A stretch of 64,000 nucleotides of DNA, from contig NC_091140.1 of NCBI RefSeq assembly GCF_041381155.1, positions 19,930,864-19,994,863 of the forward strand, written 5' to 3'. Every line of letters begins with the position of its first letter. Positions within the stretch are counted from its first letter, which is position 1. This DNA comes from Argopecten irradians (lineage: Eukaryota > Mollusca > Bivalvia > Pectinida > Pectinidae). A program made the position numbers and the translations under genes. The notes beneath the pieces are model-generated. The model was not told the origin of the DNA. It did no database searches and saw only the letters and a list, made by a program, of their open reading frames with translations. Below are positions 24,447-36,999 of this stretch, piece after piece.

Positions 24447-25331
24447 GTATGCACTTCAGAACTATTCACTTTTTAATTGTTAATTGTGTTGCTTTGTAAA
24501 TATTTCCGGGGTTAATAGTTTTTTCATGGTTAAAAAAATTACATGTCAATTGTTTTAAAGTATATCACTTGCTTACAGACATTAAATTTCTATTCAGGGA
24601 TTTAGTAATACTGTGCAGAATTATTGTCAGTTAAATCAATTATTGCTGCGAGTGTGGAAGAAGGTTGGAATTTATTCAGTTCAAATGCGCATGTTTCAAG
24701 AAAGGTATATCAGATGATATTTGAAATATATAATTTATGTGCAGGTTATGTAGTTATCGTTTGGGTTGATGCATGCATATCAGTACCATTATATAAGTTA
24801 AAATAATGTACATCTAATGTGTAAAAATTAGAAAAAAATAGTATCCCAGTGCTAATACATGTAAATTGACCAAGACGTTCATAACCATGCCTCGTGCTCG
24901 CTCGCGCTCGTTTTTGCATTCAATGCTGGAGCTAACTTTAATTAGTAGCATACACAATACAAAATGCACGTGCAGTTTGATCGACAGTTAGTGATCAGGC
25001 AATTTTTATGCATGTCTATCGATTTCATTTTAAAACTTGTTTCATACTTCAAATTTTTAACACAAAACTGCTAATCTGCATTAATTATCAGAACAATGCA
25101 TTTTTGTCAGAATATATTCTGTACCTGTTGTTTAAGTTGATATTATTCAGGAATACATGACGATGATAGATAATGAGGTTTTGAACAACATTATTACCCT
25201 TTGATGTTCCATAATTATTGCCTAAATAATATCATGTGAGAATATGCGTTGATGACAGTATCTGGTGACTCGCTAATAAAAATCAATACTCTTTGAAATA
25301 CCATTATCTGTATTTGCTATTTACTTTGAAG

Positions 25332-28300
25332 GTGTGTTTACTGATCCCACATCAACACCGCTTACCAAGGACACAGGTAAATATACCTGAAACTTGTATC
25401 ACTTAGCACAAAATCTGCAAACGAAATGGTGCAATTACGTTTTAGGGCAAATATGATCAAGAACATATAACGCGAAATGGTGAATTTGCGCAATTACTAT
25501 AATGACTAAATTAATAACAGTTCATCCAAGTAACCCTGACACGAAAAATTCTGAAACAAGATTATGGCTACAATATGTACGTTAATGCACAATTCATATG
25601 GTTCCCTTTACTTAGATACGGAATTAACCAACAATATTTAAATTACAAAGTTACAATTTATTATTTACGTCAAAGTCAATTACTAATTTAATGTATAGTA
25701 AAATAAAAAAAAAACATCAATTACTATTGAGCTCAGATACACTAAACAAGTTCCAGGCTATATAAAATAGTAACCAGCGGACCTCAAACGTTTTCATATA
25801 CTAATGCGTTTTGATTCAAGATACAAAAATGGCAAGATACAAGATAATAGCAGGCTAGCAGCAACATGATTCAATCTGAAAATCGATAAATCCCTGTCTA
25901 ATAGAAACAATACAAAGATTAAAATAAAATCCATTACAGACAACATGTACAATATGTAGGGAAATAAATTATGCGTAATAAATAGAAATCTATTCCCTGC
26001 TCACATTACCAAAGTTGATTATATTTAATGTTTTTGGTATTCTTTAATTGGTTTGCATTTTTATCTCTTTTCATGTCATCAACAGCAATTGGATGTGGTA
26101 AAAATGATGTCGTCATCACTATAACTGACCAAAACCGTGTTCAAAGTAAGGTTATGTTTTTCTAATCTATTTTCGTTTTCTTACAAAATCTTAAGCCAAT
26201 TTAAACTTATTGAATTTACCTTTATCCAATTTAATACGAATGACAAGTCTTTGTTTTTCATATTAACGTTTGATTTAATATGTTTGGTTCGATTTAAATT
26301 TTCGAGTTTTACCGTAACACTATAATTACCTGTAAAACATATCATATATATATTGCGTCCTTGAAAGTAGATAACATCAATTGATATCTGACATGACACT
26401 ATTCATTTCAAAGATAGGATACATTGATATGTATAATACAATATCAAATGTCCTCAATGGTGGTGTCAATATATTGATGTAACAACAATGATGTGACACA
26501 AACAACTACAGATGTTACAGCCAATATCCAATACTTACACCCTATCAAACGCCATCTGGCATTCCATAGTCAGATTGCATTTTGTCCATTGTGCTATTGG
26601 GATTGCGACGTATGATATAAACTTTCAATTGACGGATCGCCAGCTGTCAATCAAACTCCCATATATCACCTGAGACGTTGTATTTTATATTGTGTATGTT
26701 ACGACGTTTGCTCCGACATTGCATAGATGCACGTGCACTTGCGACCATGTAGCTTGACTAGATATTGCCTGGCGATTTGTCAATACAGTACTTGCTTAAT
26801 TTCCTTACATTTAATGAAAATAATCAATGAATTATCATCATATTTCGATTTGTTGCAATTGCAAAACTGTCATCTTAAAAACGCAGTAAAAGCGCAGAAA
26901 CAGCTGTAATAACAAGTTAAGAGAATTAAAAACGCTTTATCATCATTTATATTGGAATGATATCTAAGTTTCTATAGAAATGTGTTCTCCAGAAAGTGTA
27001 ATTTAAAATCAAACATATTTGCTTGTTTGTTTTCGTGCTTAGAAAAATAACGTTTTGTGCAGTATGTTTTAGAGGAAAAAAGATGTTGAATGCACAATGT
27101 TAATTTTTAGTGTAAATATTTTCAAATCTACTTATTTATTTGCTATGCAGTATTTTTTATGAATATTTTTTGTAAACCACAGAATGCGCATTCGCAGAAC
27201 GTGGGGACGGACTCGTTGAACATGTCTTTGGTGTTGGTCTAGTTTATCACGGTTGTTCTGGAAGTGAAGTGAACGATTTTTATCTGCGTTTTGCAAGCGT
27301 ATAGAAAGAGGTACGGGTTTTTCAGAGACATCATACCAATGAACATCAGTGATGATAAATCATCATTTCGATAGAAAATCGAATGTATTGATTTTTTACA
27401 GTAATACAAAACATTGATAAATACAAAGATAACCTTTATTTAGTTTACATCGATTGCGAAAAAAGACATGTACTTTTATGCAAATCACTTTCGATGGCCC
27501 AGAAGTAATCGCGTTAGAGGTCTTAAAGAGGGAGGAAACCGGAGTGCCCGGGGAAAACCCACGGGATAGTTTAGGTAGGTGAAGGTGAATGGCGAGTGGA
27601 TGCTGGAGTGTCGATCTCCAGCCGGCAAGGTGAATGGCGAGTGGACTAACCACTGCACCAACCAGCAACAGCGATTAATAGGAAGGGTCAGTTATCTAAC
27701 TTTATCAATTGCATATGAATATAATATATTGATGACATTGTTTACAGTCAAAGCAGCATTTAATAATTATATTTACCACTAGCCTTTATGGCAATTATCT
27801 ATGTATGTTTCCTAGTTATTATTTTGTATTTCTCAGGAAACATTTTTTCTTAATAATATTACAAAATGGTTTAAAGAGAGTCTTGTTTCGTATGAGTTTT
27901 AATAAAAAAAAACACATTATTGAAATAAAAAAAATCTTTTTATTCGCTTGTGATGGTCCAGAAAGTAAAATGTATCGATTTTACTTGATTGATAGCATTG
28001 CGTTATCTTTGTTTTAGATACTTAAATAATTGATAACTCTACCCCATTGAAGACCACGACTACACCAAAGAGTACAGCGAGTAAGTGTTTGGTAAACGAC
28101 TTTGACAATGTGTCGTGTCATCATGGCAATCCAATATACACGCATATGGTGAATAGAAAGTCAGGAAAAATAATTTATGATTTTGATTCAATGAGACAAA
28201 CTTACTTACCAAGCGCAGCGGTGATAAAAGGAAACATGTATTCCAATGGAACACAATGTAATTAAAACGTCCCTCGTCACCCTTTAATCTATTGTCCCCA

Positions 28301-31114
28301 TCCTCTAATGTCACTGTAAAGATTCGCACTTCTGTTGTCGGTTTAATTCGGTAATGTGTCATGTTTTCTTCAGCGACCCCACCAATTAGTACAGACAAAA
28401 CTGCGATAAGGCCAGGTAAAATCCTCAATCTAGTTTCATTTTCTTGCATTTTATTTTTCGGTTATTGAACTCATATAAATGTATTTTTGGAGCAAAACTT
28501 ATAAAAAAAATTAAAAGTTAAATATCTACAAAATAACAAATAAAAATGTATACTCTTATCGAAACCTTAGATATGAACCACTACAAACAGCCGTGTATTT
28601 TATTTCACATAAATATGTAAATAAATTGAATGAATTTTTTGTTATTTTATTAATCCGCCATCGGTCTATATACCTAGTAATAGTACCTCTTCCCTTTGTT
28701 GTTTTACAAATACAGATCTAGAGTACTCTACGGTTCCACCAACCTCCACAGCAAGTCCACCTTCTTCTACCGGTAACGTTATTACCAATAAAGGTAGGCT
28801 GTCAATCATTATAATAACTGTTATTATAGGGTCACGGCACAGACAGTATACGCAGTTTTGAAATGAAATAGTCTTGTTTCGAAAAATATGTGAATGTGTT
28901 CACGCTATCACGGGTCTTGCAAATAAATACGCTTCTTAAAAAGTGTCAAAACACATTGAAGTCCAAATGAAATCAATTTTCAACAAATTTAAATATATTA
29001 CATCTTGTTTTCAACCAAAATAATATTTCAATGACAAATGAAATGCATCGGGTCCGCCATCTTGGATTCAAGTAGTACTTTTAAAAAACGAACCACTTCA
29101 AGAGAGCAACCAACTAAATGATTTTACATAGACCACAGTGTTAAACTTTGTTAAAGTTTTGTACTGTATTATTAAAACAAATATATATTAGTTAGGTACT
29201 GTGTCCTATAATTAAAGTCTTGGTTCTCATATAACACTAGATAGAAAAAAAAGTTTGGGTCCTTCTGCTCAAACTCCAACCAGGGTAGCTTTATTGAAAT
29301 CAGGCGCATTTTGCACTAAAAAAATCCGGAAATTCTAATGTTTTTACCTATTCATTATCAAAATTGATATTTTGAACCTAAATCTCAATATGAATTTCCA
29401 AATTGATATCATGGTTATCTAGGAATAATTACCTGTCAGAAAACATTTTTACTTTTGAAATTCATTATTAGCCAGCAAATCAGCGGCCGGGTTAAAATTC
29501 TATCCTGGGCTCAATAAGGGGCCATTTCAAAGGTCTTTTTTTATTTAGTTGGTTGATCCCTTCTACCTGTTCGACTGGCGCAAAGTATACCGTTACAACT
29601 GGTAGGAACCGCAAATGGAACGCACGCCCAGTATATTGATGGTGAATTACTATTGACCTTTTATAGATTGTATATATGAGCAAGTTCCCGGTGCTAGACG
29701 AAAAAGGTATCCGACTCTGTAAACTGATTGTACAGAAATTTCAAATAGGATAAGAAAGTTATTTGCTACTTCAAAATATTATTATTATTATATATTTACG
29801 CCAACAAAAAATATTTCATCCCAGAAATGTTTGGAGAGCTAACACAACAGGATAACAGACAATATGTATATGATAACTTGAACCAATATAATCTGCTCTC
29901 GAATGGCTTTTGAAAATATTGGGTGAAATTATGTATATTTATGTAGGATTGTTCAAAATAACGACAGTATAAGTATACCAAAACATTGCATTTCATCCTT
30001 TGTTTCCACATGCATCAATTGTATTGCATGATGGTTTATTGTTTAGTTGTTAATTTCGAAAGTGACGCATTTCGCGATGTGCTCATTGCAATTTATTGGC
30101 GGTGATTTCTTTGTAGCCCTTGAAAGCGTCATTTGCTTGTTATAACAAAATAACACATGACTTTTCAGCTTAGGCGTTGCATTTTGTTTACACCAATAGA
30201 TTTCCTTTCTTCCGTCTGCTATCGGCGACAATTACTTCAGCCCTCCTCTTGCTTTTGGGGATTGAATGGCTTGAGTTCAGCCACGGGACAACGATATGAC
30301 TATAGCATGTGTCAGACGTGCCCAACCTGCGTCACCCAAAGGTAAATTGGGGATCGAATAGAACCGATGATATAATTTTCACGCACTTAAATTTTTCTGG
30401 AAATTCCAATTGAAATGTATTATATTAGATTATATTTTTAAGTGATATTATGATATCTTATACATGTATAATATGTTTTGAAGAAGAGGAAAGCTAAATA
30501 TAGATTATATCTTCGAAACAAATCCCATTACTGCTTTGTATCTATTCGTGCTTATTTTTACACCAAAGTAACTAGTAAAAGTCACAATGCCTTATATCAT
30601 ATACAGGTCATAGGATCATTAAACATTCTTAAGTCTATAACAGTTTTAAGTTTAGACTTAGCCAATCACAGATGACGTTACAAGAAGTTACGTCATTTTA
30701 TTGCCTAAGCAATGACTGAATTCTCAGACAGTTTTACAGGTACTGCGTACAGGTATAATAGATGCATAATGAAATATAGTCTGCAAGTTGTAAGTCTTAC
30801 TATGTAGATAAAGCTGTTATTACATATAGTATGGGTTGACCTAAAATTATATTTCGGGAATGACTCATAAATTGTCGGTTGCTGTTGTTACTGACACAAT
30901 TGCAAACTAAGTGACATACTTGCAATATTTCTTATTTCATTTTCTTAAATTTGCATTGATTTCCTTTTGTTTTGACAGCCTAAATATTCCGTCCTGCCAA
31001 ACAAGAAGAGTTTTCATTCGTCGGAAATCCAAAAATCAGAGTTATATTTTGTGTTTTTCTGTAACGTTTGTGATTTATTTAAGGATTGATTGTCAATTTT
31101 GTTGCTTGCATTGA
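25332..31114 (+). pseudogene. TPC copy 2, with two extra 5' exons, decayed
   Basis: Likely exons: 25332-25376 (TDPTSTPLTKDT), 26086-26145 (IGCGKNDVVITITDQNRV), 27183-27310, 28018-28080, 28374-28415, 28716-28793, 29667-29706, 30200-30341 and from about 30979. The early exons all have phase-1 ends and lengths of 45, 60, 63, 42 and 78 bases. This copy alone keeps a good donor on the 60-base exon (CAAA|GTAAGG) and the open form of the MCQTCPTCV exon. It shares with copy 1 the 5-base duplication in 27183-27310 and the TAA in 28018-28080. The Cys-module exon at 29667 lost 101 bases between two TAG triplets, and the last exon is cut by the 31081 insert. It cannot encode a complete protein as written. 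A first exon with signal peptide was not found. Confidence 0.42.
27529..27667 (-). repeat. tRNA-derived SINE, minus orientation (copy 2)
   Basis: Same SINE as 7602-7745. Here a short stretch (GGTGAATGGCGAGTGGATG-like) is repeated inside it, a local duplication absent from the other two copies. Confidence 0.6.
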
Positions 31115-31235
31115 CTGATGAAGAAAGTTAATCTCGTGCAAATGAAGTGAACTGCGAAGCAGTTCATGTAACATTTGCACGAGATTAACTTTCTTCATCA
31201 GTCAATGCAAGCAACAAAATTGATAATCAATCCTT
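31081..31235. repeat. 155-bp near-perfect palindrome
   Basis: AAGGATTGATTGTCAATTTT at the left end is mirrored by AAAATTGATAATCAATCCTT at the right. The centre is GAACTGCGAAGCAGTTC. It forms the left end of the 1.48-kb insert. Confidence 0.9.
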
Positions 31236-32562
31236 ATATTTACGTTAACCAATTTAAATATCCCGCTTTTGAAAAAAGTCAAATTATATGTATTCGGTAT
31301 AAGATTATTATACAATTTGCAACATTGTACCAGTTATCGTACATGTATGTACAGCTACGGAACAGCCGCCAGTCAGTTCTTTTCGTCACCAAGGCAACAT
31401 AAAATGTAGTTCCGAAAATAACTTCATTCTTTGCGCGTTGTTACAATTAAAAACGGCGATTTTGAAATATTGTTTTTATGTACAGGAATTAATGGCTTAA
31501 ATTGTATCATAAAAACATGATCATGTAGCTTCAAATAAAAAAATACTGCGCAGTACTAGCAGTGCAGTCAACGTGTAATCCGGTTGCTCGATTTAGCAGG
31601 GGTCCGGTTTTGAAGAAAATGACGATTGTGGTGAAAATGCTGAATAGTTGGTATCTAAACATAATCAAATCTTTTAAAAATCAATTGCGATTGTTATGGA
31701 ATGTACCTGAATGTTGTATTTCCGTCTGGTAATTGTTTGTAGCTGGCAGTTAAATGTTTATTAACTAAACCTGTTGTGAAATCCAACTCCTGTGTCTATG
31801 GTATGCGATGCAGTCCAAGAACCATGCTTCAGGGGCTCAATAAAACGTGTTAAAATGTGGGATTTAGTCGCAGATCACTGGAAGACTTGTGTGTTATTCT
31901 TGAAATGTGATAAATTCTCTGTCAACTGGAGTTTTAGGATTAAAATTCTGTATAAAGTAAGTAGAGAAACATTGATTTGAAATGTTGGTGGTTTCCAACG
32001 ACCCTCGAATGCCGTGGGTTTTGACACTCGCAGAATCGTTTCGTTAGGCTTATGTCACTGAAATCAGCCTGTTTGGTATTTGAGCGTATTTTTATGGAAT
32101 CTATCGTTTCTAAGCTTACATGTATGTCACCGTTTCACATATAGATCTATATATTGTACACATTATCCTAACTATTTGCGTTTGATTATGCCTACTTCGA
32201 TGAGTGATGAACATCGCTGCGCTCAGTAGCCTATGTTCAGCATTTTCCGGGGCTTGAGCCTAAGTCATCGTTTCTTCAAAATACGTGTAAAATATCTGTA
32301 ATATCATATTACTAACAATTTCTAATATCACTTTATCAAACATTTCTGTCTGTGTTTCTAAATGTACAGCGATAGGCCACATCCCAGAAAGTTCATTCAA
32401 AACTGAAGCGGCGTAAAACTAGGTTAAAATGTAAACAATGTCAAAATGTATTCTCACGCTGGTCAGAGGTCAGCGCGTGACCAAGCATCTTCATTGGGAA
32501 ATGAAGTGATCGGAGTTTACTAGTTTCATTGAGGCGGAGCGAAGTGAAAATGTAAATATTTT
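31081..32562. mobile_element. 1.48-kb copy-2-only insertion with a terminal palindrome
   Basis: Copy 1 reads straight through (GTGATTTATTTTCGTGTG); copy 2 is interrupted here. The left end is the 155-bp palindrome; the right end has TTTCATTGAGGCGGAGCGAA just before AAATATTTTCGTGTG. A short T-rich direct repeat at the edges is possible. No coding domain was recognised. Element class unknown. Confidence 0.6.
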
Positions 32563-33548
32563 CGTGTGTCCTTGTCCATTGAACCAAATTATATACAAAG
32601 TTGTCATTAAAACAGAAATGAAGACATACATAACTAACTCAGTTCTCATTGTTATGTAATTATAAAATGTTTTGGAATTGGGTTATGTTGATTTCAGTAT
32701 ATTCTTTGCTATTTAAATTGAATTGTCCTACTGTGGCATTCTTAAGCTGAAGTATGAAAGAAATATCAACCTACTTATAAATCCATTCTGTACGCGTTTG
32801 TTTCTTTTTCTAAACGTTTTAAGCTTGTTTTTGAAGGAATAAATGTAATGTCACAATTCATTGTAAATCTACAAGGATAAAAAGACTTATTAATGTAACA
32901 GAACTACACCTCATAAACCAACGAGAACAACCATTAACGCTTATACACGTTTATTTACATATTTGACTAATGAAAACATCGTGAAATTATCATAGCAATA
33001 AACAAATTATTCACCGTGAGCAAAGGAAGCTACAACAGCAGCTACACTTTTACTGATTCGGAAAGGTAATGTTAATATAAAATCCAAACCCCCATCCGCA
33101 TAAATTGTAGGTCATGTCAAGCATCGTACATGAGATTTTGTGAAAAACGTAATAGCAAAACCGTAAGACAATATTGGTTTATAAACCAAGTTCCTTGAAA
33201 CAATAAACAATAAAAAAAATTAAATATGATAGGCAAGGCAATTGTAGGGATTGAGTGATACACTTTTTTCTCCCACTATTATCTGAAGATTTTTCACCAG
33301 TTTTAGCCGTCAGAGATTTTCTTCTCAACCCCTAGGGTTAGCGCCCGCTAACCTTTTGAACCTGATTACAATTACGTGACATCATGACTTAATGCTGCGT
33401 AACCGTGGCGTGCATTGTCGATGACGTCATCAATATTGACGTGTAGTCGACAAAACAATGTTCATGTCGCCGCGAGAATGCTTCTGTTAAGCCGTTATCT
33501 CGTCTCTTTTGTTTCTGGGAGGAAAATAACCATTCCCTATCTATGAAC

Positions 33549-33653
33549 GTGTGACAACGAAATCACAATCCCAAGAGGTAATTCATGAAGCCTAGGTATG
33601 GACGTTCATGAATTACCTGTACCTGCTACCGGGTTTTGATTTCGTTGTCACAC
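33549..33653. mobile_element. Foldback MITE of about 105 bp (copy 2)
   Basis: Counterpart of 12242-12345 with a few base changes. Confidence 0.7.
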
Positions 33654-33762
33654 CAACTGGGTAGGGAAATATTCTATTATTCAAAATGCAGGTTTGCATT
33701 AGCTACATATTTGACACTCAACATCACGATCTATATACCTAAACGGAAACCAAATTGTCTCT

Positions 33763-36700
33763 TTACTTGGTACACAACTCTTTATGGCCGAATAAGATGA
33801 ACCGAGCTACCGTACCGAGAGTGCAGTTAAGTGTTCTGATAGACGTCAAGCTATATACCTTCTTGTAATACCGCATAAATAAATGTATAGCGTAATTGTT
33901 GGACCAATCAAAATTATTCTGAAATAAATCCTTTGTGTGACCAGCGTCCGGCCGAACAAATGTTTTGTTCTCTACGTGGATCATATCTGGATAGATTTTC
34001 GATAGCTTTGCTGGCATAATTGTTGAATGATAGCCCCATTTGTTTGGATCATATGTGTCGTAAGCTTTGATCCAGATATTCAGGAAACCAGCATCTCTTG
34101 CAGAAAGAATAAGACCATTGCTAAGGTTGACATCGAAAGCTTTACTAAGGGTGAATTGATGTTTTCTTAGGGGATCCAGTGTCCGTAACAGTATTTCATC
34201 CGTGTCCATGTATATACCACCATACTCTGAAAGTAATAAAGGCAGGTGCAATGTATTTACGTCAACAAAAAAATCATTGCAATTGTCCTATTCTGTATTT
34301 GCATATTATCTGCTATTTGTTTTTATAAAAAATAATTGTGAAATCATGAGCGTAATGTCATAATTTTCAGCAAAGGGAGGTAACTCTGTTACATTCAACG
34401 ACGGATTACGCCTATAGTAAAATTGACGTAATTTTCAAAACTTTTATACCTTAAATGAGACAAGATTAAACGTTCCCTACTGGTATTAAAAGAAAAACAT
34501 AAATAATAGCAAGCACGACACAAATTATTATCTGGTTTCATCTCTATGAATTCCAGTTGTTTCCAATAACATAGTTTGCGTTTTGTTAAGAATGTTCCAT
34601 TGCCGACAGAGCATATACAATGCTCATCATTTGAACAATACCTGATGTTAAACCGTGTAAATATGTGTCTAATTAGCACAAAAGTACTTATACAATAATT
34701 TATTTTGCTCTTGGTGTATGCGCAATCAGTACTTCATTTCATATAGGACATAGTACCATGGATTATTTTCGGAACACAATTTATTATTTTCAATATTTTT
34801 ATCCTAAAATAAAATAAGAAGCTCAAACCTTGCAATAGTGGTAATGGAATAAAGTAAGTAACTTTTGTAACTGATTCGTCTATTATTCCTGTTTTTGGTA
34901 GCGAAAAAATACCAAAACTCGTCAGCGATGTAGCATCTTAAGTTAATGTCATACCTAAAATGCAATGCATTGTACAGCTGCTAATCTACTCTGTCATAAC
35001 ATCAAAATGAAATAAATACAGAACAGCTACATCTTAAATACGCAATTAGGACTGAAAATATTGATTCGAAAAATAAGCTGTATCGATCTAAATTAGTACA
35101 AGAAGATGTAAATGGCGAATATACAACACGATTAACAGGAAAAAGACATCAAAGGTGAAACAATGAATAAAAAACAATATATTAGATAAGATTGTGTATT
35201 AACCATGTACCCAATATTAAGTTTAGACATAAACATGCATTTGATAATATCATAATGCAAATATTTTCTTTACAATGTATAACACCGACTATGTTACTAT
35301 GTTGAAGCTACTGGTCATTTACTTATACTACCCACCTTTCAGTACATTCAGCCGTGTTATATCCGTTTTGTGTTCGATGTGCAATATGGTCTTGTTTGCA
35401 ATTTCAACCGGCGGGATTTGTTGTAAAAATAATATATTAGGAACAATTTTCAGCAGAAAGTTCCAGTATTCTCCCGTTGGCATAAAATCTCCGTGTATAA
35501 ATATCACACAAGGTTTCTGTATTTTGAACACACTGTAAACACTAAGGAAATGATAAAATCGCATAGGGCGCATGTTATACCATACATAGTGAACAATATT
35601 TGGCACGGGGAAGTTGCTGGAGCAGTTCAGTCGTAAGAACGTTCTTATACATGGATGTTGGAACTGCAGTACTGGAGTACTGTCTGTGACTTGCGTCAAT
35701 TCCCTGACAAGATATCCTTTGTCTTGGTCACATACAGGGACTAGTTGGACACGGCTAGGTGAATCGAACGTCATATTGATCGCTCTGCAATTGTATTTGC
35801 ATTGCAATGTCCAGTCAGAAATGTCTCCCATTTTGGGACAATTGTCATTTTCAGGAATAGGCTTCTGAATGACAGTACTCTTAAACATCTCATCTTTCAG
35901 TATGCCGCCTAAAAAAAAAAGGTGTATTTAAATTAATGGATTAACATAGAGTCAAACCTGTCTATAAGCTGTCTATAAAGACCATTTTAAGATGCACCAC
36001 CGCCGATTAAGCATAGACGATACTAATCAAAGGAACATTAATTATATATAATATTTTGTATAATCGTGTATATGTATGTCTAATTACACAAATTTAATAT
36101 GAAATCATTTATTTTGCTTTTGATGCATGCGCAACCAATACTCCATTCAATATAGGTTATAGTGCCACGGAATTTCTTCATGATGCAATTAATTATTATC
36201 AATATTTTTGTCTTGAAGTATAAACATTTCGATGGCAGTAATGGTGTAAAGTAAATAAATTTTGTAACCGAAGAAAAAATCTAATTCGTCTGCTCCTGTT
36301 TTAATAGAGCAAAATACAGTGTACCACTTGTCAGCGGTGGAGCATCTTAAATGGACAGACGGAAAAGAGGTAGAGCTAGGTAGAAGTATTGTAGCCTTGA
36401 TAAACAAGTGGACTTGTGTTGAAATTGGTCATTTAAGGAATGTGGTCTTATTAAGCAGGTGGTCTTTACACAAAGTTGATCGCTAAGAGGGGATTTACTG
36501 TAATTGCAATTGACATGTCAAGGAAATTCTAATAGAAAATTAAAATAAGAAAATATCTTATGTGACACAATTGTTGACACAATTGTTGGATAGCAAAGTT
36601 TGGCAAGCTATGTAAACATCAATACGTTTTTACAATTCTTAATGTTGACTTGCACGTACTCGTTTTTAATCTTCATTGGGGGTACTATTGAACAAGCAAA

Positions 36701-36999
36701 TCATTCTTAACCTTCGTATTCAATTCCATTAAATATACTTTTGATATTATCTTAATTAATATCGAAATTATTAACTATACTTTATCAATGTTTTGAAAGC
36801 CAAAAAAAATGTTATGTTAATTTCGGATTTTTTTTAAAGTACGTCTGACAAATGCTACAAACAACTTACTGTCTTCATCTGCGTGCCCTCGTATATCTTC
36901 AGAACTTACTTGATACATAAAACTTTTAGTTATAATGACTGCATTTTCTCCCAGGAAGACACAAACGAAAATACACGTGTATTTCCTCTGTAAGTCCAT
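33763..36999 (-). CDS. GT copy 2: type II membrane glycosyltransferase with DXD motif, open frame
   Basis: Minus-strand exons 36870-36999, 35336-35908 and 33763-34226 join in frame (GAC A|GC; AAA G|AG) to about 388 residues. Order: short cytosolic start MDLQRK, anchor, stem with several Cys, then catalytic domain with VPNIVHYVWYNM, IFIHGDFMPTGEYW, HKTDITRLNVLK and EYGGIYMDTDE (DXD metal/nucleotide-sugar site), ending GHKELCTK. This fits the Gly_transf_sug (PF04488) family of Golgi enzymes; donor and acceptor sugars cannot be told. Compared with copy 1, 27 bases are missing in frame from exon 1, shortening the hydrophobic segment to about CIFVCVFLG, probably too short to span a membrane well. 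An in-frame ATG 120 bases upstream (37119) exists, but I prefer 36999, the start shared with copy 1. It is the only GT copy with an open frame. Confidence 0.82.
36588..36644. repeat. 57-base templated insertion in GT intron 1, copy 2
   Basis: GGATAGCAAAGTTTGGCAAG and the following bases are a copy of 37311-37367, about 0.7 kb away. Copy 1 lacks it at the matching site. A repeated GACACAATTGTT lies just before it. Confidence 0.8.
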
